Below the pieces are notes generated by a model, which was given only the letters and a program-made list of their open reading frames with translations, made no database searches and was not told where the DNA came from. Below are positions 36,011 through 44,214 of a stretch of DNA of 64,000 nucleotides, piece after piece. Each line of letters opens with the position of its first letter. Positions within the stretch are counted from its first letter, which is position 1. Both the position numbers and the translations under genes were made by a program. Source of the stretch: Acidobacteriaceae bacterium KBS 146 (lineage in GTDB: Bacteria > Acidobacteriota > Terriglobia > Terriglobales > Acidobacteriaceae). The stretch spans positions 2,418,001 through 2,482,000 of the forward strand of contig JHVA01000001.1 of the NCBI GenBank assembly GCA_000688615.1, written 5' to 3'.

Positions 36011-39000
36011 ATGGACTTCTCACGTTTTTTTATTGATCGCCCGATCTTTGCGGTTGTGTTATCGATCATCATCTTTTCGCTTGGCGTGATTGCAATTCCG
36101 ATTCTTCCCTCCGGTGAATATCCCGAGGTGATCCCGCCGAGTGTCGTAGTGCGGGCAAACTACCCGGGCGCTAATCCGAAAGAGATTGCAGAATCGGTGG
36201 CGGAGCCTTTGGAAGAGGCGATCAACGGCGTTGAAGGCATCATGTATATGAAGTCGGTCAGCGGCTCCGACGGCAGCCTTCAAGTCGTGGTGACTTTCCG
36301 CCCTGGCGTCGATCCAGATACCGCCGCCGTGCGTGTTCAGAATCGCGTTGCCGAGGCCCAGTCGAGATTGCCGGAAGCTGTGCGTGATTTCGGCGTCACG
36401 ACACAGAAGCAATCACCCACGCCGTTGATGTATGTGGACTTCACCTCTCCCGATCATCGCTATAGCTCACTGTATCTGAGAAATTACGCCGTGCTTCATA
36501 TCAAGGACGAGCTGTCGCGCCTGCCCGGTATCGGTGACGTGCAGATGATAGGTTCCGGCGACTACGCCATGCGTATCTGGCTCGATCCGAACCGTCTTGC
36601 CTCGCGTGGCCTGACGACCACGGATGTGCTCAACGCTATTCGTGAGCAGAACGTTCAGGTCTCAGCCGGCCAACTTGGCGCGCCACCTTCTCCCAAATCG
36701 GCGGACTTTCTCATCTCGATCAATGTGCGCGGACGTCTTCGTAGCGAACAGGAGTTTGGCAACATTGTGCTGAAGAGCGGCGCCGACGGCCAGATCGTGC
36801 ACCTCTCCGATGTGGCGCGGGTCGAACTCGGCTCCGGCGATTACACCATGACCTTTCACGCCGACACCAACGACAACGCGGTCGCTGTTGGTATCTTTCT
36901 GACGCCCGGTGCGAATGCGCTTGGTGTCGCTAAATCGGTCTACGCGAAGCTGGATGAGCTCTCCAAGAGCTTTCCTGAAGGCATGGCCTACAGCCCCATC
37001 TGGGACCCTACCGTATTTGTACGTGAATCGATTCGTGCGGTAGAGCACACTCTGATAGAGGCGGTACTGCTGGTTGTCATCGTGGTGATTCTGTTCTTGC
37101 AGACCTGGCGTGCTTCGATCATCCCGCTGGTTGCAGTGCCGGTTTCGATTGTCGGCACCTTCGCCTGGTTGTATCTATTAGGCTTCTCCATCAATACATT
37201 GACATTGTTTGGGATGGTGCTTGCTATAGGCATCGTCGTGGATGACGCCATCGTTGTAGTAGAAAACGTTGAGCGCAATATAGCGCAAGGACTGAATGCA
37301 CGAGCTGCCGCGCACCAGGCGATGAAAGAGGTCTCCGGCCCCATCGTCGCCATCGCGTTGGTGTTATGCGCCGTGTTTGTGCCTATGGCGTTTCTTACTG
37401 GCGTCACCGGCCAGTTCTACAAACAGTTTGCGGTGACGATTGCGATCTCGACCATAATCTCCGCCATCAACTCGCTGACGTTGTCCCCTGCGCTGGCGGC
37501 AATACTGCTTAAGGGCCACGATGCTCCCAAGGACAAGTTGGCGCGAGGCATCGATAAGGCGTTGGGCTGGTTTTTCAGACCATTCAACAGATTCTTCCAG
37601 CGCAGCTCTGATGGTTACCACGGCACAGTGGGGCGCTCGTTGAAGCTGCGCGGGGTGGTGTTCTTTGTTTACGCCGGTCTTCTGGCGGTTACAGTTTTGT
37701 TATTCAACAAGGTCCCAACGGGGTTTATCCCAACGCAGGATAAGCTCTATCTCTTTGCTGGGGCCAAATTGCCCGAGGGATCGTCACTGGCCCGTACCGA
37801 AGAGGTTACGCACAAGCTGGTCGAGATGGGGGACAAGGTCGAAGGCGTCGAAAAGGTAATGGGCAATGCTGGCTTCAACGCCTTGCAACAAGTCAATACT
37901 CCCAACCTTACGGCGACCTACATCATCCTCAAGCCGTTTGACGAACGCAAGCGCAGCGCTAAGGCGATCAACGACGAACTCAGCGCCAAATTCGGCAGCA
38001 TCCAGGGGGGATATGCCTACGCCCTTTTGCCGCCGCCCATTCAGGGCCTTGGCAACGGCTCGGGGTATTCCCTGTATATAGAAGACCGCGCCGGCCTTGG
38101 GTATGGAGCTCTACAAAACGCTCTCGTTGCCTTTCAAAGCGCTGTGGCACAGACCCCTGGCATGACCTTTCCAGTCAGCTCTTATCAGGCCAACACTCCG
38201 CAGCTCGAAGTTAAGGTGGACCGAGATAAAGCTAAGGCGCAGGGGGTCGATCTGACGGATCTGTTCAACACCATGCAGACATACCTCGGCTCTGCCTACG
38301 TCAACGACTTCAACATGCTTGGCCGCGTCTACCGCGTCATGGTGCAAGCCGACTCCACGTTTCGCCAACGCGAAGAGGATATCGGCAATCTGCGTGTACG
38401 CAATGCGCGTGGCGAGATGGTGCCGGTAGGTTCGCTGGTAACGATTACTCCGACCTATGGGCCCGATCCGGTGATGCGTTACAACGGTTATCCCGCCGCC
38501 GATTTGATCGGCGATGCCGACCCACACATTCTTTCGTCCGGCCAAACCATTGCCAAGCTTCAGGAGATTGCCGACAAAGTACTACCACGGGGCATGGTCT
38601 TGGAATGGACCGATCTGAGCTATCAACAGGTGACCCAGAGCGGTGCAGCCGCAATTGTGTTCCCGCTCGCGGTGATGCTTGCATTCCTTGTGCTCGCTGC
38701 GCTGTATGAGAGCTGGACCATGCCGCTCGCGGTCATTCTGATTGTGCCGGTGTGTATGTGTGCGGCTCTGCTTGGCGTATGGTTGACGGGCGGTGACAAC
38801 AACGTATTCGTGCAGGTAGGCCTGGTTGTACTGATGGGCCTGGCCTGCAAAAACGCCATCCTAATCGTCGAGTTTGCACGTGAACTCGAAATTCGGGGGA
38901 TGGGTACTGTGGAAGCTGCGCTCGAAGCCTGCCGTCTGCGTCTTCGCCCCATCGTGATGACGTCGATTGCGTTTATCGCTGGCTCGGTGCCTCTATTGCT

Positions 39001-39205
39001 CGGAGATGGCGCTGGAAGCGAAGTACGCGCAGCCACCGGAATCACCGTGTTTTCCGGCATGCTCGGCGTAACGTTGTTCGGTCTCTTTCTTACCCCGGTC
39101 TTTTACGTTACCTTGCGCAAACTCTCAGGGAAAAATCTGGCTGCAGCAGGCAGCCACAGCTCTATGGATGGCGAAAGAGATGTATTGGAAGTCACGCATG
39201 TATAA
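36011..39205 (+). CDS. RND efflux inner-membrane transporter, HAE1 family
   Basis: A 1064-residue proton-driven exporter. It starts with the usual SRFFIDRPIFAVVLSIIIF TM1; two large periplasmic loops and twelve TM segments are present. Proton-relay Asp pair in TM4: GIVVDDAIVVVENVERN. Second-half signature: LVVLMGLACKNAILIVEFARE, then LRLRPIVMTSIAFIAGSVPLL. The sequence is closest in feel to MexF/MdtF-like multidrug pumps (drug and not metal type, since HME motifs are lacking). AAGGA precedes the ATG. It overlaps the outer-membrane gene by 8 bp. Confidence 0.95.
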   Translation: MDFSRFFIDRPIFAVVLSIIIFSLGVIAIPILPSGEYPEVIPPSVVVRANYPGANPKEIAESVAEPLEEAINGVEGIMYMKSVSGSDGSLQVVVTFRPGVDPDTAAVRVQNRVAEAQSRLPEAVRDFGVTTQKQSPTPLMYVDFTSPDHRYSSLYLRNYAVLHIKDELSRLPGIGDVQMIGSGDYAMRIWLDPNRLASRGLTTTDVLNAIREQNVQVSAGQLGAPPSPKSADFLISINVRGRLRSEQEFGNIVLKSGADGQIVHLSDVARVELGSGDYTMTFHADTNDNAVAVGIFLTPGANALGVAKSVYAKLDELSKSFPEGMAYSPIWDPTVFVRESIRAVEHTLIEAVLLVVIVVILFLQTWRASIIPLVAVPVSIVGTFAWLYLLGFSINTLTLFGMVLAIGIVVDDAIVVVENVERNIAQGLNARAAAHQAMKEVSGPIVAIALVLCAVFVPMAFLTGVTGQFYKQFAVTIAISTIISAINSLTLSPALAAILLKGHDAPKDKLARGIDKALGWFFRPFNRFFQRSSDGYHGTVGRSLKLRGVVFFVYAGLLAVTVLLFNKVPTGFIPTQDKLYLFAGAKLPEGSSLARTEEVTHKLVEMGDKVEGVEKVMGNAGFNALQQVNTPNLTATYIILKPFDERKRSAKAINDELSAKFGSIQGGYAYALLPPPIQGLGNGSGYSLYIEDRAGLGYGALQNALVAFQSAVAQTPGMTFPVSSYQANTPQLEVKVDRDKAKAQGVDLTDLFNTMQTYLGSAYVNDFNMLGRVYRVMVQADSTFRQREEDIGNLRVRNARGEMVPVGSLVTITPTYGPDPVMRYNGYPAADLIGDADPHILSSGQTIAKLQEIADKVLPRGMVLEWTDLSYQQVTQSGAAAIVFPLAVMLAFLVLAALYESWTMPLAVILIVPVCMCAALLGVWLTGGDNNVFVQVGLVVLMGLACKNAILIVEFARELEIRGMGTVEAALEACRLRLRPIVMTSIAFIAGSVPLLLGDGAGSEVRAATGITVFSGMLGVTLFGLFLTPVFYVTLRKLSGKNLAAAGSHSSMDGERDVLEVTHV

Positions 39206-40655
39206 CTCGATTAAAATCCTTCCTGTAGTTCTCGCCCTATCTTTGACGGGCTGCTCTGTGGGGCCGCACTATAAGCGGCCGGACGTCACCTTGCCCCAAC
39301 ACTTTACCGCTCCTTCTACTGACGAAAGCCGCAATCAACCGCCAGTCGCCGATGCAGGAGATGCCGAGTTCTGGCATGGCTTTCAGGACGCACAACTCAG
39401 TGCGCTGGTAGATCAGGCCCTCAAGGCGAACAACGATCTGCAGGCCGCGCTCGCCCACTACGACAGCTCCAATGCGATGTTGCGCGCAGCCAAGTTCGAC
39501 CGTTATCCAACTGTCACCATGAATGCACAAGGAGGCCGTCAACAGATCGGCGAAAGCCAGGCGTATGGTTATTCTCCTGTCAGTCGCTTCTTTAGCGCTG
39601 GCATGGATGCTAGTTGGGAGCTCGATTTTTGGGGTCGTGTACGTCATAACATTGAAGCGCAACGAGAGCTGGCTGTGGCAAGCGCGAACGATCTTGCTGC
39701 GTTGCAGGTAACGATCGTTGGAGATGTCGCCAGCACTTATATGGATCTGCGCGGCCAGCAGGAACGTCTACGCATCGCACGCGAAAATGCCGATAACGAG
39801 CGTGAGACTGTGCAACTGATAGAAAGGCGCCTCGCGGCTGGCCGTGACACTGATTTCGATGTGGCACGTGCGCGTGCCCAACTGGAATCGACGCTCGCGC
39901 TTATACCCACCCTTTTAACATCGATCGCCGTCGACGAACATCGTCTGGCAGTGTTGTGCGGGCGCATACCAGATGCTTTGGTTGCGGAACTCGATTCCGC
40001 GAAGCCCTTACCATCCTTGCCGCCCAGTATCGATCCCGGCGCGCCTGCCGATCTCGTGCGGCGCCGCCCTGATATCGCAGCCGCAGAACAGAGGTTGCAT
40101 GCTGCAACAGAGCAGATTGGTATTGCTACCGCCGATTTATTTCCTCGCCTGAGCTTCTCCGGCATGTTCGGAGGCTATGGTTCTCGCTCGGGCACTCCCT
40201 TCGACAGCATTAGTCCAACCAGTCTCGTTGCGCTTGGTATCGATTGGTCCTTTCTTGACGTGGGCCGTGTACGCGCACGGCTGGATGCAACCCGTGCCGA
40301 TTCCTCGGCTCAGCTCGCACAGTATCAGCAAACAGTGCTGCTGGCGTTGGAGGATGTTGAAGACTCTTTGGTGCGTTATGCGCGTGCGCAGGATCGAACC
40401 ATCCAACTGGAACACGCGACGCAAGACAGCCAGCAGGCCACGAAACTTGCGCGCGTGCGTTATACAGATGGTGCATCGGGATTATTGGCCCTGCTCGACG
40501 CGCAGCGAGTGCAACTTCAGGCCGAAGAGTCACTCGCCGAAAGTCGCTCCAGCAGCGGAATAGCGGCAGTTTCCTTATACAGGGCGCTTGCTGGCGGCTG
40601 GCCGCAGCGGCTGCCGTCGAACGTGACGCCGCACACAAAGGCTCAAAAGCATTAA
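39198..40655 (+). CDS. RND outer-membrane channel, NodT/OprM family lipoprotein
   Basis: TolC-like outer-membrane factor. ATG 39198 overlaps the transporter stop, has GGAAG 6 bp upstream and gives a lipoprotein signal ending LTGC (Cys19), followed by the typical SVGPHYKRPDV. Two OEP repeats: one with FWHGFQDAQLSALVDQALKANNDLQAALA and WELDFWGRVRHNIEA, the second after RRRPDIAAAEQRLHAATEQIG with WSFLDVGRVRARLDA. The frame is open to ATG 39168, which would spoil the signal. It completes the tripartite pump. Confidence 0.93.
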   Translation: MYNSIKILPVVLALSLTGCSVGPHYKRPDVTLPQHFTAPSTDESRNQPPVADAGDAEFWHGFQDAQLSALVDQALKANNDLQAALAHYDSSNAMLRAAKFDRYPTVTMNAQGGRQQIGESQAYGYSPVSRFFSAGMDASWELDFWGRVRHNIEAQRELAVASANDLAALQVTIVGDVASTYMDLRGQQERLRIARENADNERETVQLIERRLAAGRDTDFDVARARAQLESTLALIPTLLTSIAVDEHRLAVLCGRIPDALVAELDSAKPLPSLPPSIDPGAPADLVRRRPDIAAAEQRLHAATEQIGIATADLFPRLSFSGMFGGYGSRSGTPFDSISPTSLVALGIDWSFLDVGRVRARLDATRADSSAQLAQYQQTVLLALEDVEDSLVRYARAQDRTIQLEHATQDSQQATKLARVRYTDGASGLLALLDAQRVQLQAEESLAESRSSSGIAAVSLYRALAGGWPQRLPSNVTPHTKAQKH

Positions 40656-41109
40656 TGCTGCCAGAGGTCGACGCAATTTCCTGGCGCATATCATGACCAA
40701 GCGATTCGCAATCTCTTGAGTACGGGAATGCCGAGATCGCAAAACACCGGTTCGTTCGTTTCGTTGTTCTTGTCTCCGAGATTTTCTCGATTTGGAGGTG
40801 CCGAAGCTTTATCTGTCGGTATGAGTACCCATATTTTAATGAGTTACGCTCAAAGCCCTTCTGCTACCGGTAAAGACCGGTTGGTAATCACAGGAGAGCG
40901 GTATTGATAAACGCCTATCGTAAGCAAATTATTTTTCTCGATGAGCCATAAATCGCCAATGCTCTCATCGAACGAATGTGGGTGAGTGACTCGGCCTGAA
41001 GTCGCAAATCGAGCATCACGCAGAAGCAGATTGACAGACTCTGACCGATTCGCGGTACGAAATCCTGCGACGATCAGTGGCATTGGCACATTACTCTTTG
41101 GAACAGCTT
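40656..41109. other. Intergenic region, no gene supported
   Basis: 454 bp between the convergent efflux operon and DinB-family gene. Short frames on both strands lack start signals and motifs. No strong terminator hairpin was seen. Confidence 0.4.
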
Positions 41110-41574
41110 CTAGTCAGTTCCATCCACGGATGGCTTTCTTCCTTTCGCTAACGTCAGAGCTATTTGTCCTGCATGATTTGAGGTGTGAAAAAGGGCATGG
41201 GCGAATAACCTTACTTTGGACACAGTCCCAAAAAAAGGAGTATCAACTGGCTTCAACCAGTCCTCTTCCGAGCTGCTTTCCACGAGTCCTTCGAGTACCT
41301 TGTAGCCCCGCTCAATCAACTCTCTGCTGTGGCCGATATCAAAATACTGGCCCGTATCGATTTCGCCCATTGTCGTGTTTCTAACATCAGTTGCTATACC
41401 GAGAAACTGACTGAATAGGTTGATCGTTTCGCCGATGTGGCGATAGATGAAACCGATTGAAGCTGTTCTGTCGTTTAACCGTAAGCCGGAGTTTTGTTCC
41501 GTGATCCGGTCAAACGAGAATGAACTCGTATATTGATTTTGCTTAACTATTTCAAGTAACACGTCTTTCTGCAT
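41110..41574 (-). CDS. DinB-family protein
   Basis: A 154-residue four-helix protein of the DinB superfamily (metal-binding, thiol-transferase-like fold). His residues that could bind metal: RHIGETINLF (first), then HALFHTSNHAGQIALTLAKG at the C-terminal helix, the family's usual positions. AGGAGG lies upstream of ATG 41574. It is last in a minus-strand set with an ArsR regulator 12 bp upstream and an SRPBCC protein, a common bacterial trio; the substrate is unknown. Confidence 0.85.
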   Translation of the reverse strand: MQKDVLLEIVKQNQYTSSFSFDRITEQNSGLRLNDRTASIGFIYRHIGETINLFSQFLGIATDVRNTTMGEIDTGQYFDIGHSRELIERGYKVLEGLVESSSEEDWLKPVDTPFFGTVSKVRLFAHALFHTSNHAGQIALTLAKGRKPSVDGTD

Positions 41575-41586
41575 GGGTTGTCCTCC

Positions 41587-41922
41587 TCATGGACGTCCTC
41601 TCGTTTGGATATCGTCTGATTCTTCAAGCAACTCGCCCAGCCGATCGAGCCCGCGCTCCCAGGTTGAACGGTGATACTGGACCCAATTGTGAAGCGCCAA
41701 AAAGCCACTTGGTTCGAGACGGCAGGTGCGTACTCTGCCAAGCTTTTCTGTATGCACAAGGCCAGTTTCCTCGAGCAACTGCAAGTGCTGTCCCACGGCG
41801 GTGAGGCTTATCTGCAACGGGCCTGCCAAGCTGGAGACTGAGAGCGGGCCTTGGCGAAGTATCTCCACAATCGCTCGACGAGTGGGGTCACCCAAGGCGT
41901 CAAATATTCTCCCGATGTCCAC
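41587..41922 (-). CDS. ArsR-family transcriptional regulator
   Basis: Winged-helix regulator: IFDALGDPTRRAIVEILRQGPLSVSSLAGPLQISLTAVGQHLQLLEETGLV is the typical ArsR core, but no metal-binding Cys pair is seen in the recognition helix. GTG 41922 is chosen because GGAGGGAG stands about 10 bp upstream; the frame continues to 41979 with sequence that does not fit the family. With SRPBCC and DinB genes on either side it matches a group in which the regulator controls the neighbouring AHSA1-like gene. Confidence 0.88.
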   Translation of the reverse strand: MDIGRIFDALGDPTRRAIVEILRQGPLSVSSLAGPLQISLTAVGQHLQLLEETGLVHTEKLGRVRTCRLEPSGFLALHNWVQYHRSTWERGLDRLGELLEESDDIQTRGRP

Positions 41923-42040
41923 CGATGTTCTCTCCCTCCAGCAGCCTGCCCAGCCTGCGGCGGCGCCGTTATACGGCAAGCACCGCGTTTTAAAATTGGC
42001 CGATGCCGGACAGGCAACGATGCTGCCTTCCGTTCACGAG

Positions 42041-42520
42041 CTACCTGGCCAGTTCAGTTTGTAGGCTGTCAAGCAGCCCGTTCCATCCCGTCTCGATCAT
42101 CGGCGGAGTGAGCCCGTTCGGGCCGGAAAGATAGACCCCCTGGTGCGTCAGAATTAGATCGGTGCCGTTGTCGGTCTCGAGAAACTCAGCAGTGACCAGT
42201 GAAACCAGGATCCGCTTTTCGCCAAGGTCCATGGTCGCGGCGGTCACGATCAAACTCCCGGATACTATGTCCAGGTAGCGGCCTTCATTGGTGATGATCA
42301 TGCCTGCCACTGGGGTCCCTGGCTTCAACTTGTATACGAGGCGCTCCATGCCGCCAACGCGGAAGTCCATCTCAAACTGCTGGATCTCGTTGGTCTCTCC
42401 CTCGGCGTACCAGCGCCTCTTTTTGTCCTGCTCGGCAAAGGCCGAAAACACGGTCCTTGCCGGTTTGGGGTAGCTACGCTCAAGGACGAAGGTGTTGTGG
42501 ACGACGGATGGCTCTTGCAT
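42041..42520 (-). CDS. SRPBCC (AHSA1/START-like) protein
   Basis: A 159-residue helix-grip protein: NTFVLERSYPKPARTVFSAFAEQDKKRRWYAEG opens with the family's ligand-binding entry, FEMDFRVGG and the C-terminal MIETGWNGLLDSLQTEL complete it. AAGGAG is 8 bp before the ATG. It is first of the SRPBCC-ArsR-DinB set on the minus strand. The ligand is unknown. Confidence 0.88.
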   Translation of the reverse strand: MQEPSVVHNTFVLERSYPKPARTVFSAFAEQDKKRRWYAEGETNEIQQFEMDFRVGGMERLVYKLKPGTPVAGMIITNEGRYLDIVSGSLIVTAATMDLGEKRILVSLVTAEFLETDNGTDLILTHQGVYLSGPNGLTPPMIETGWNGLLDSLQTELAR

Positions 42521-42548
42521 TGACTCTGCTCCTTCCCGTGGCGGGATT

Positions 42549-42614
42549 ACTGAAGTTTCTACTTGAGTGTTGCATAGGGGGGGGAATGATTGTCAAGTGA
42601 ATACTTCAGTGTTG
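42549..42614 (-). promoter_or_regulatory. Repeats upstream of the SRPBCC-ArsR-DinB operon, possible operator
   Basis: Two direct copies of ACTTSAGTGTTG (42561-42572 and 42603-42614, 11 of 12 identical, 42 bp apart) and an inverted pair ACTGAAGT (42549-42556) / ACTTCAGT (42603-42610). A run of eight G (42577-42584) lies between. They sit 30-95 bp before the first start codon, a likely place for ArsR binding. Confidence 0.4.
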
Positions 42615-42704
42615 GAAGAAGGACAAACGAGAACTTGCAAGTCGTACCGACGGTCAGGTGACGTTGTCGTCAACAGATCGCCCCTCTGGACTTTCCATGG
42701 CGTA

Positions 42705-42742
42705 GAAGAGGTCATCGGTTCGATCCCGATCAGGTCCACCAA
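42705..42742 (+). repeat. Attachment site copy 2 (distal island end)
   Basis: Identical over 38 bp to the tRNA-Ala 3' half at 30440-30477. The 5' half of the tRNA is missing here, so it is not a tRNA gene. It marks the far end of the island. Confidence 0.86.
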
Positions 42743-43263
42743 CAACTCCCCTCCAGATAAAGAACTTAGAGAATGCTCCCTAAGCCCTGCCACTTTGGTT
42801 AGGTGCTAATGGGTGCTGACGTGTTTTCAGTCTTTGAAGGCTTCCAGCAAGCATAACCATCGCTCGATCTCTAACAGAAAGCTGTTCAAGCAGTCTGCGA
42901 GCAGAAGCACATGGGTTCTCGTGCTGTTGCCGGGGACCAGAGTATCTCCGCATCATCGTATGGATCCGAATATCTGCTGCCCGCGAACATTGAACGATTG
43001 CGGTCCAGAAACGTCGGGACGAAGCGCTCAATTGCAAGCCGGGAATTTGCCCTGGGAGTCGAATCGCTGGAGCGCTTTGTGCGCAACGAACCATTGCGGC
43101 TCACGCACGAATGTGTCTTCGGCGTCTTGGCGTTGGAGAGCGAGCCTGTCGATCCTGGGCTTTAGCGATTGGCGAGAGTGTAGCAGGCACACACGCGCCC
43201 TCTCCGCCGGGAAACCACTACCATGGGAACAAGAGGGAAACCATGGGAACAAGAGGGAAACTC
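42743..43263. other. Gene-poor stretch beyond the island
   Basis: 520 bp with the possible integrase scrap at its left end, no other supported coding sequence, and at its right end a perfect 20-bp tandem duplication (43221-43240 and 43241-43260) carrying an AGAGGG ribosome-site-like motif just upstream of the HugZ-like start codon. Confidence 0.5.
42784..42910 (-). pseudogene. Possible second tyrosine-integrase scrap
   Basis: The minus-strand frame reads RRLLEQLSVRDRAMVMLAGS, which resembles the stretch just before the first catalytic Arg (TGLRxSEL) of tyrosine integrases; after AGS the similarity stops. It has the same orientation and place relative to the distal repeat as the first integrase remnant has to the tRNA. 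The match is short, so this is tentative. Confidence 0.35.
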
Positions 43264-44061
43264 ATGTCGCCGACCGAACCTGCAACCCGCCAGCACGCAT
43301 TCACAGGGCCAGCGTCTCCGCAATTGCCTGAACCAACCCACGCTGAGCGGATCCGTACTCTCGTGTCGCTCGTCCCGTTCGGCACGCTCTCCACGCTTTC
43401 CCGCAAGCATCCGGGATTCCCCTTTGGGTCCCTAATGCCCTTCGCGCTCGATTCTTCCGGGCGACCCATCTTCCTCATCAGCAATATGGCTATGCATACC
43501 CAGAACTTGAAGGCCGACTCCCGATGCAGCCTCTTCGTTGGCCAAGCGGGGGCCGACGGTGATGCGCTCGGGGCTGCCCGCGCAACCCTTATGGGGAATG
43601 CCGAACCAGTTCCTGAGAACGATTTAGTTGGCGTTCGGGAAAAATACCTGGCTCGCCACAAGAACAGCCAATACTGGGTCGACTTCTCAGACTTCAGCTT
43701 CTTCCGACTCCAGCCCATCGAGCTCTACTACGTTGGGGGCTTCGGGGTGATGGGCTGGGTCGAAGCCCTTGACTACGAACGCGCGGCCCCAGACCCGTTA
43801 GCCGAGGCCGCGCCCGGCATCCTGGCTCACATGAACGCTGACCATATCGATTCGATGATCCTGCTGGCACGGTCCCATGCAGGAATCGAAGCCAACGACG
43901 CAACAATGACCTCGGTCGATCGTCTGGGATTTTCGCTCAGATTGAACACGGGTGATGGCGTCAAGGGCGCTCGCGTCAACTTCCTTCGCGAGGTCACTAC
44001 CCCACAGGACACGCGCGTGGTTCTAGTTGAGATGGTACGACAAGCTAAAGCAGGCGGCTGA
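43264..44061 (+). CDS. HugZ-like heme/FMN split-barrel protein with DUF2470 domain
   Basis: A 265-residue protein of the pyridoxamine-phosphate-oxidase-like fold. The split barrel (about 30-165: TLVSLVPFGTLSTLSRKHPGFPFGSLMPFALDSSGRPIFLISNMAMHTQNLKADSRCSL) is followed by DUF2470 (about 185-262: PGILAHMNADHIDSMILLA then GVKGARVNFLREV), the layout of HugZ heme-utilisation proteins and plant GluBP-like proteins. ATG 43264 is preferred because an AGAGGGAAA lies just before it; the longer frame runs through a tandem repeat. It may bind heme; no iron-uptake genes are near. Confidence 0.85.
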   Translation: MSPTEPATRQHAFTGPASPQLPEPTHAERIRTLVSLVPFGTLSTLSRKHPGFPFGSLMPFALDSSGRPIFLISNMAMHTQNLKADSRCSLFVGQAGADGDALGAARATLMGNAEPVPENDLVGVREKYLARHKNSQYWVDFSDFSFFRLQPIELYYVGGFGVMGWVEALDYERAAPDPLAEAAPGILAHMNADHIDSMILLARSHAGIEANDATMTSVDRLGFSLRLNTGDGVKGARVNFLREVTTPQDTRVVLVEMVRQAKAGG

Positions 44062-44214
44062 TACCAATATGTGCCAGCACAAATCCGACAAGGCGCTTAA
44101 TTTAAGAGGCTGGATCGATTTCGATATCGTCGCATTCATTCTAGGCATATCAGTTCCTCCCGATCAGCTCCGTCCAGGCAGGAACGCGCTAGACTGAGGA
44201 AGTTGGAAAATTGT

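Larger units (their letters stand above)
30477..42742. mobile_element. tRNA-Ala-integrated genomic island, about 12.3 kb
   Basis: Bounded by the 38-bp direct repeats at 30440-30477 and 42705-42742, with an integrase remnant at the tRNA-proximal end. Cargo: DUF4197 protein, MscS/CmpX-like channel, SufR-like regulator, RND efflux operon, and an SRPBCC-ArsR-DinB operon. The 33200-34800 part is visibly more AT-rich than flanking DNA, and the RND genes use fewer C-ending codons than the core genes around them. The integrase looks dead, so the island is probably fixed. Confidence 0.82.

Noticed and set aside
40850..41089. Minus-strand frame of 79 residues between efflux operon and DinB gene
   Set aside because: No start signal and no recognisable motif; not enough to call a gene.
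42593..42793. Minus-strand frame with LVDLIGIEPMTSS motif
   Set aside because: This is the well-known false protein that appears on the reverse strand of tRNA 3' ends; it marks the attachment repeat and not a gene.
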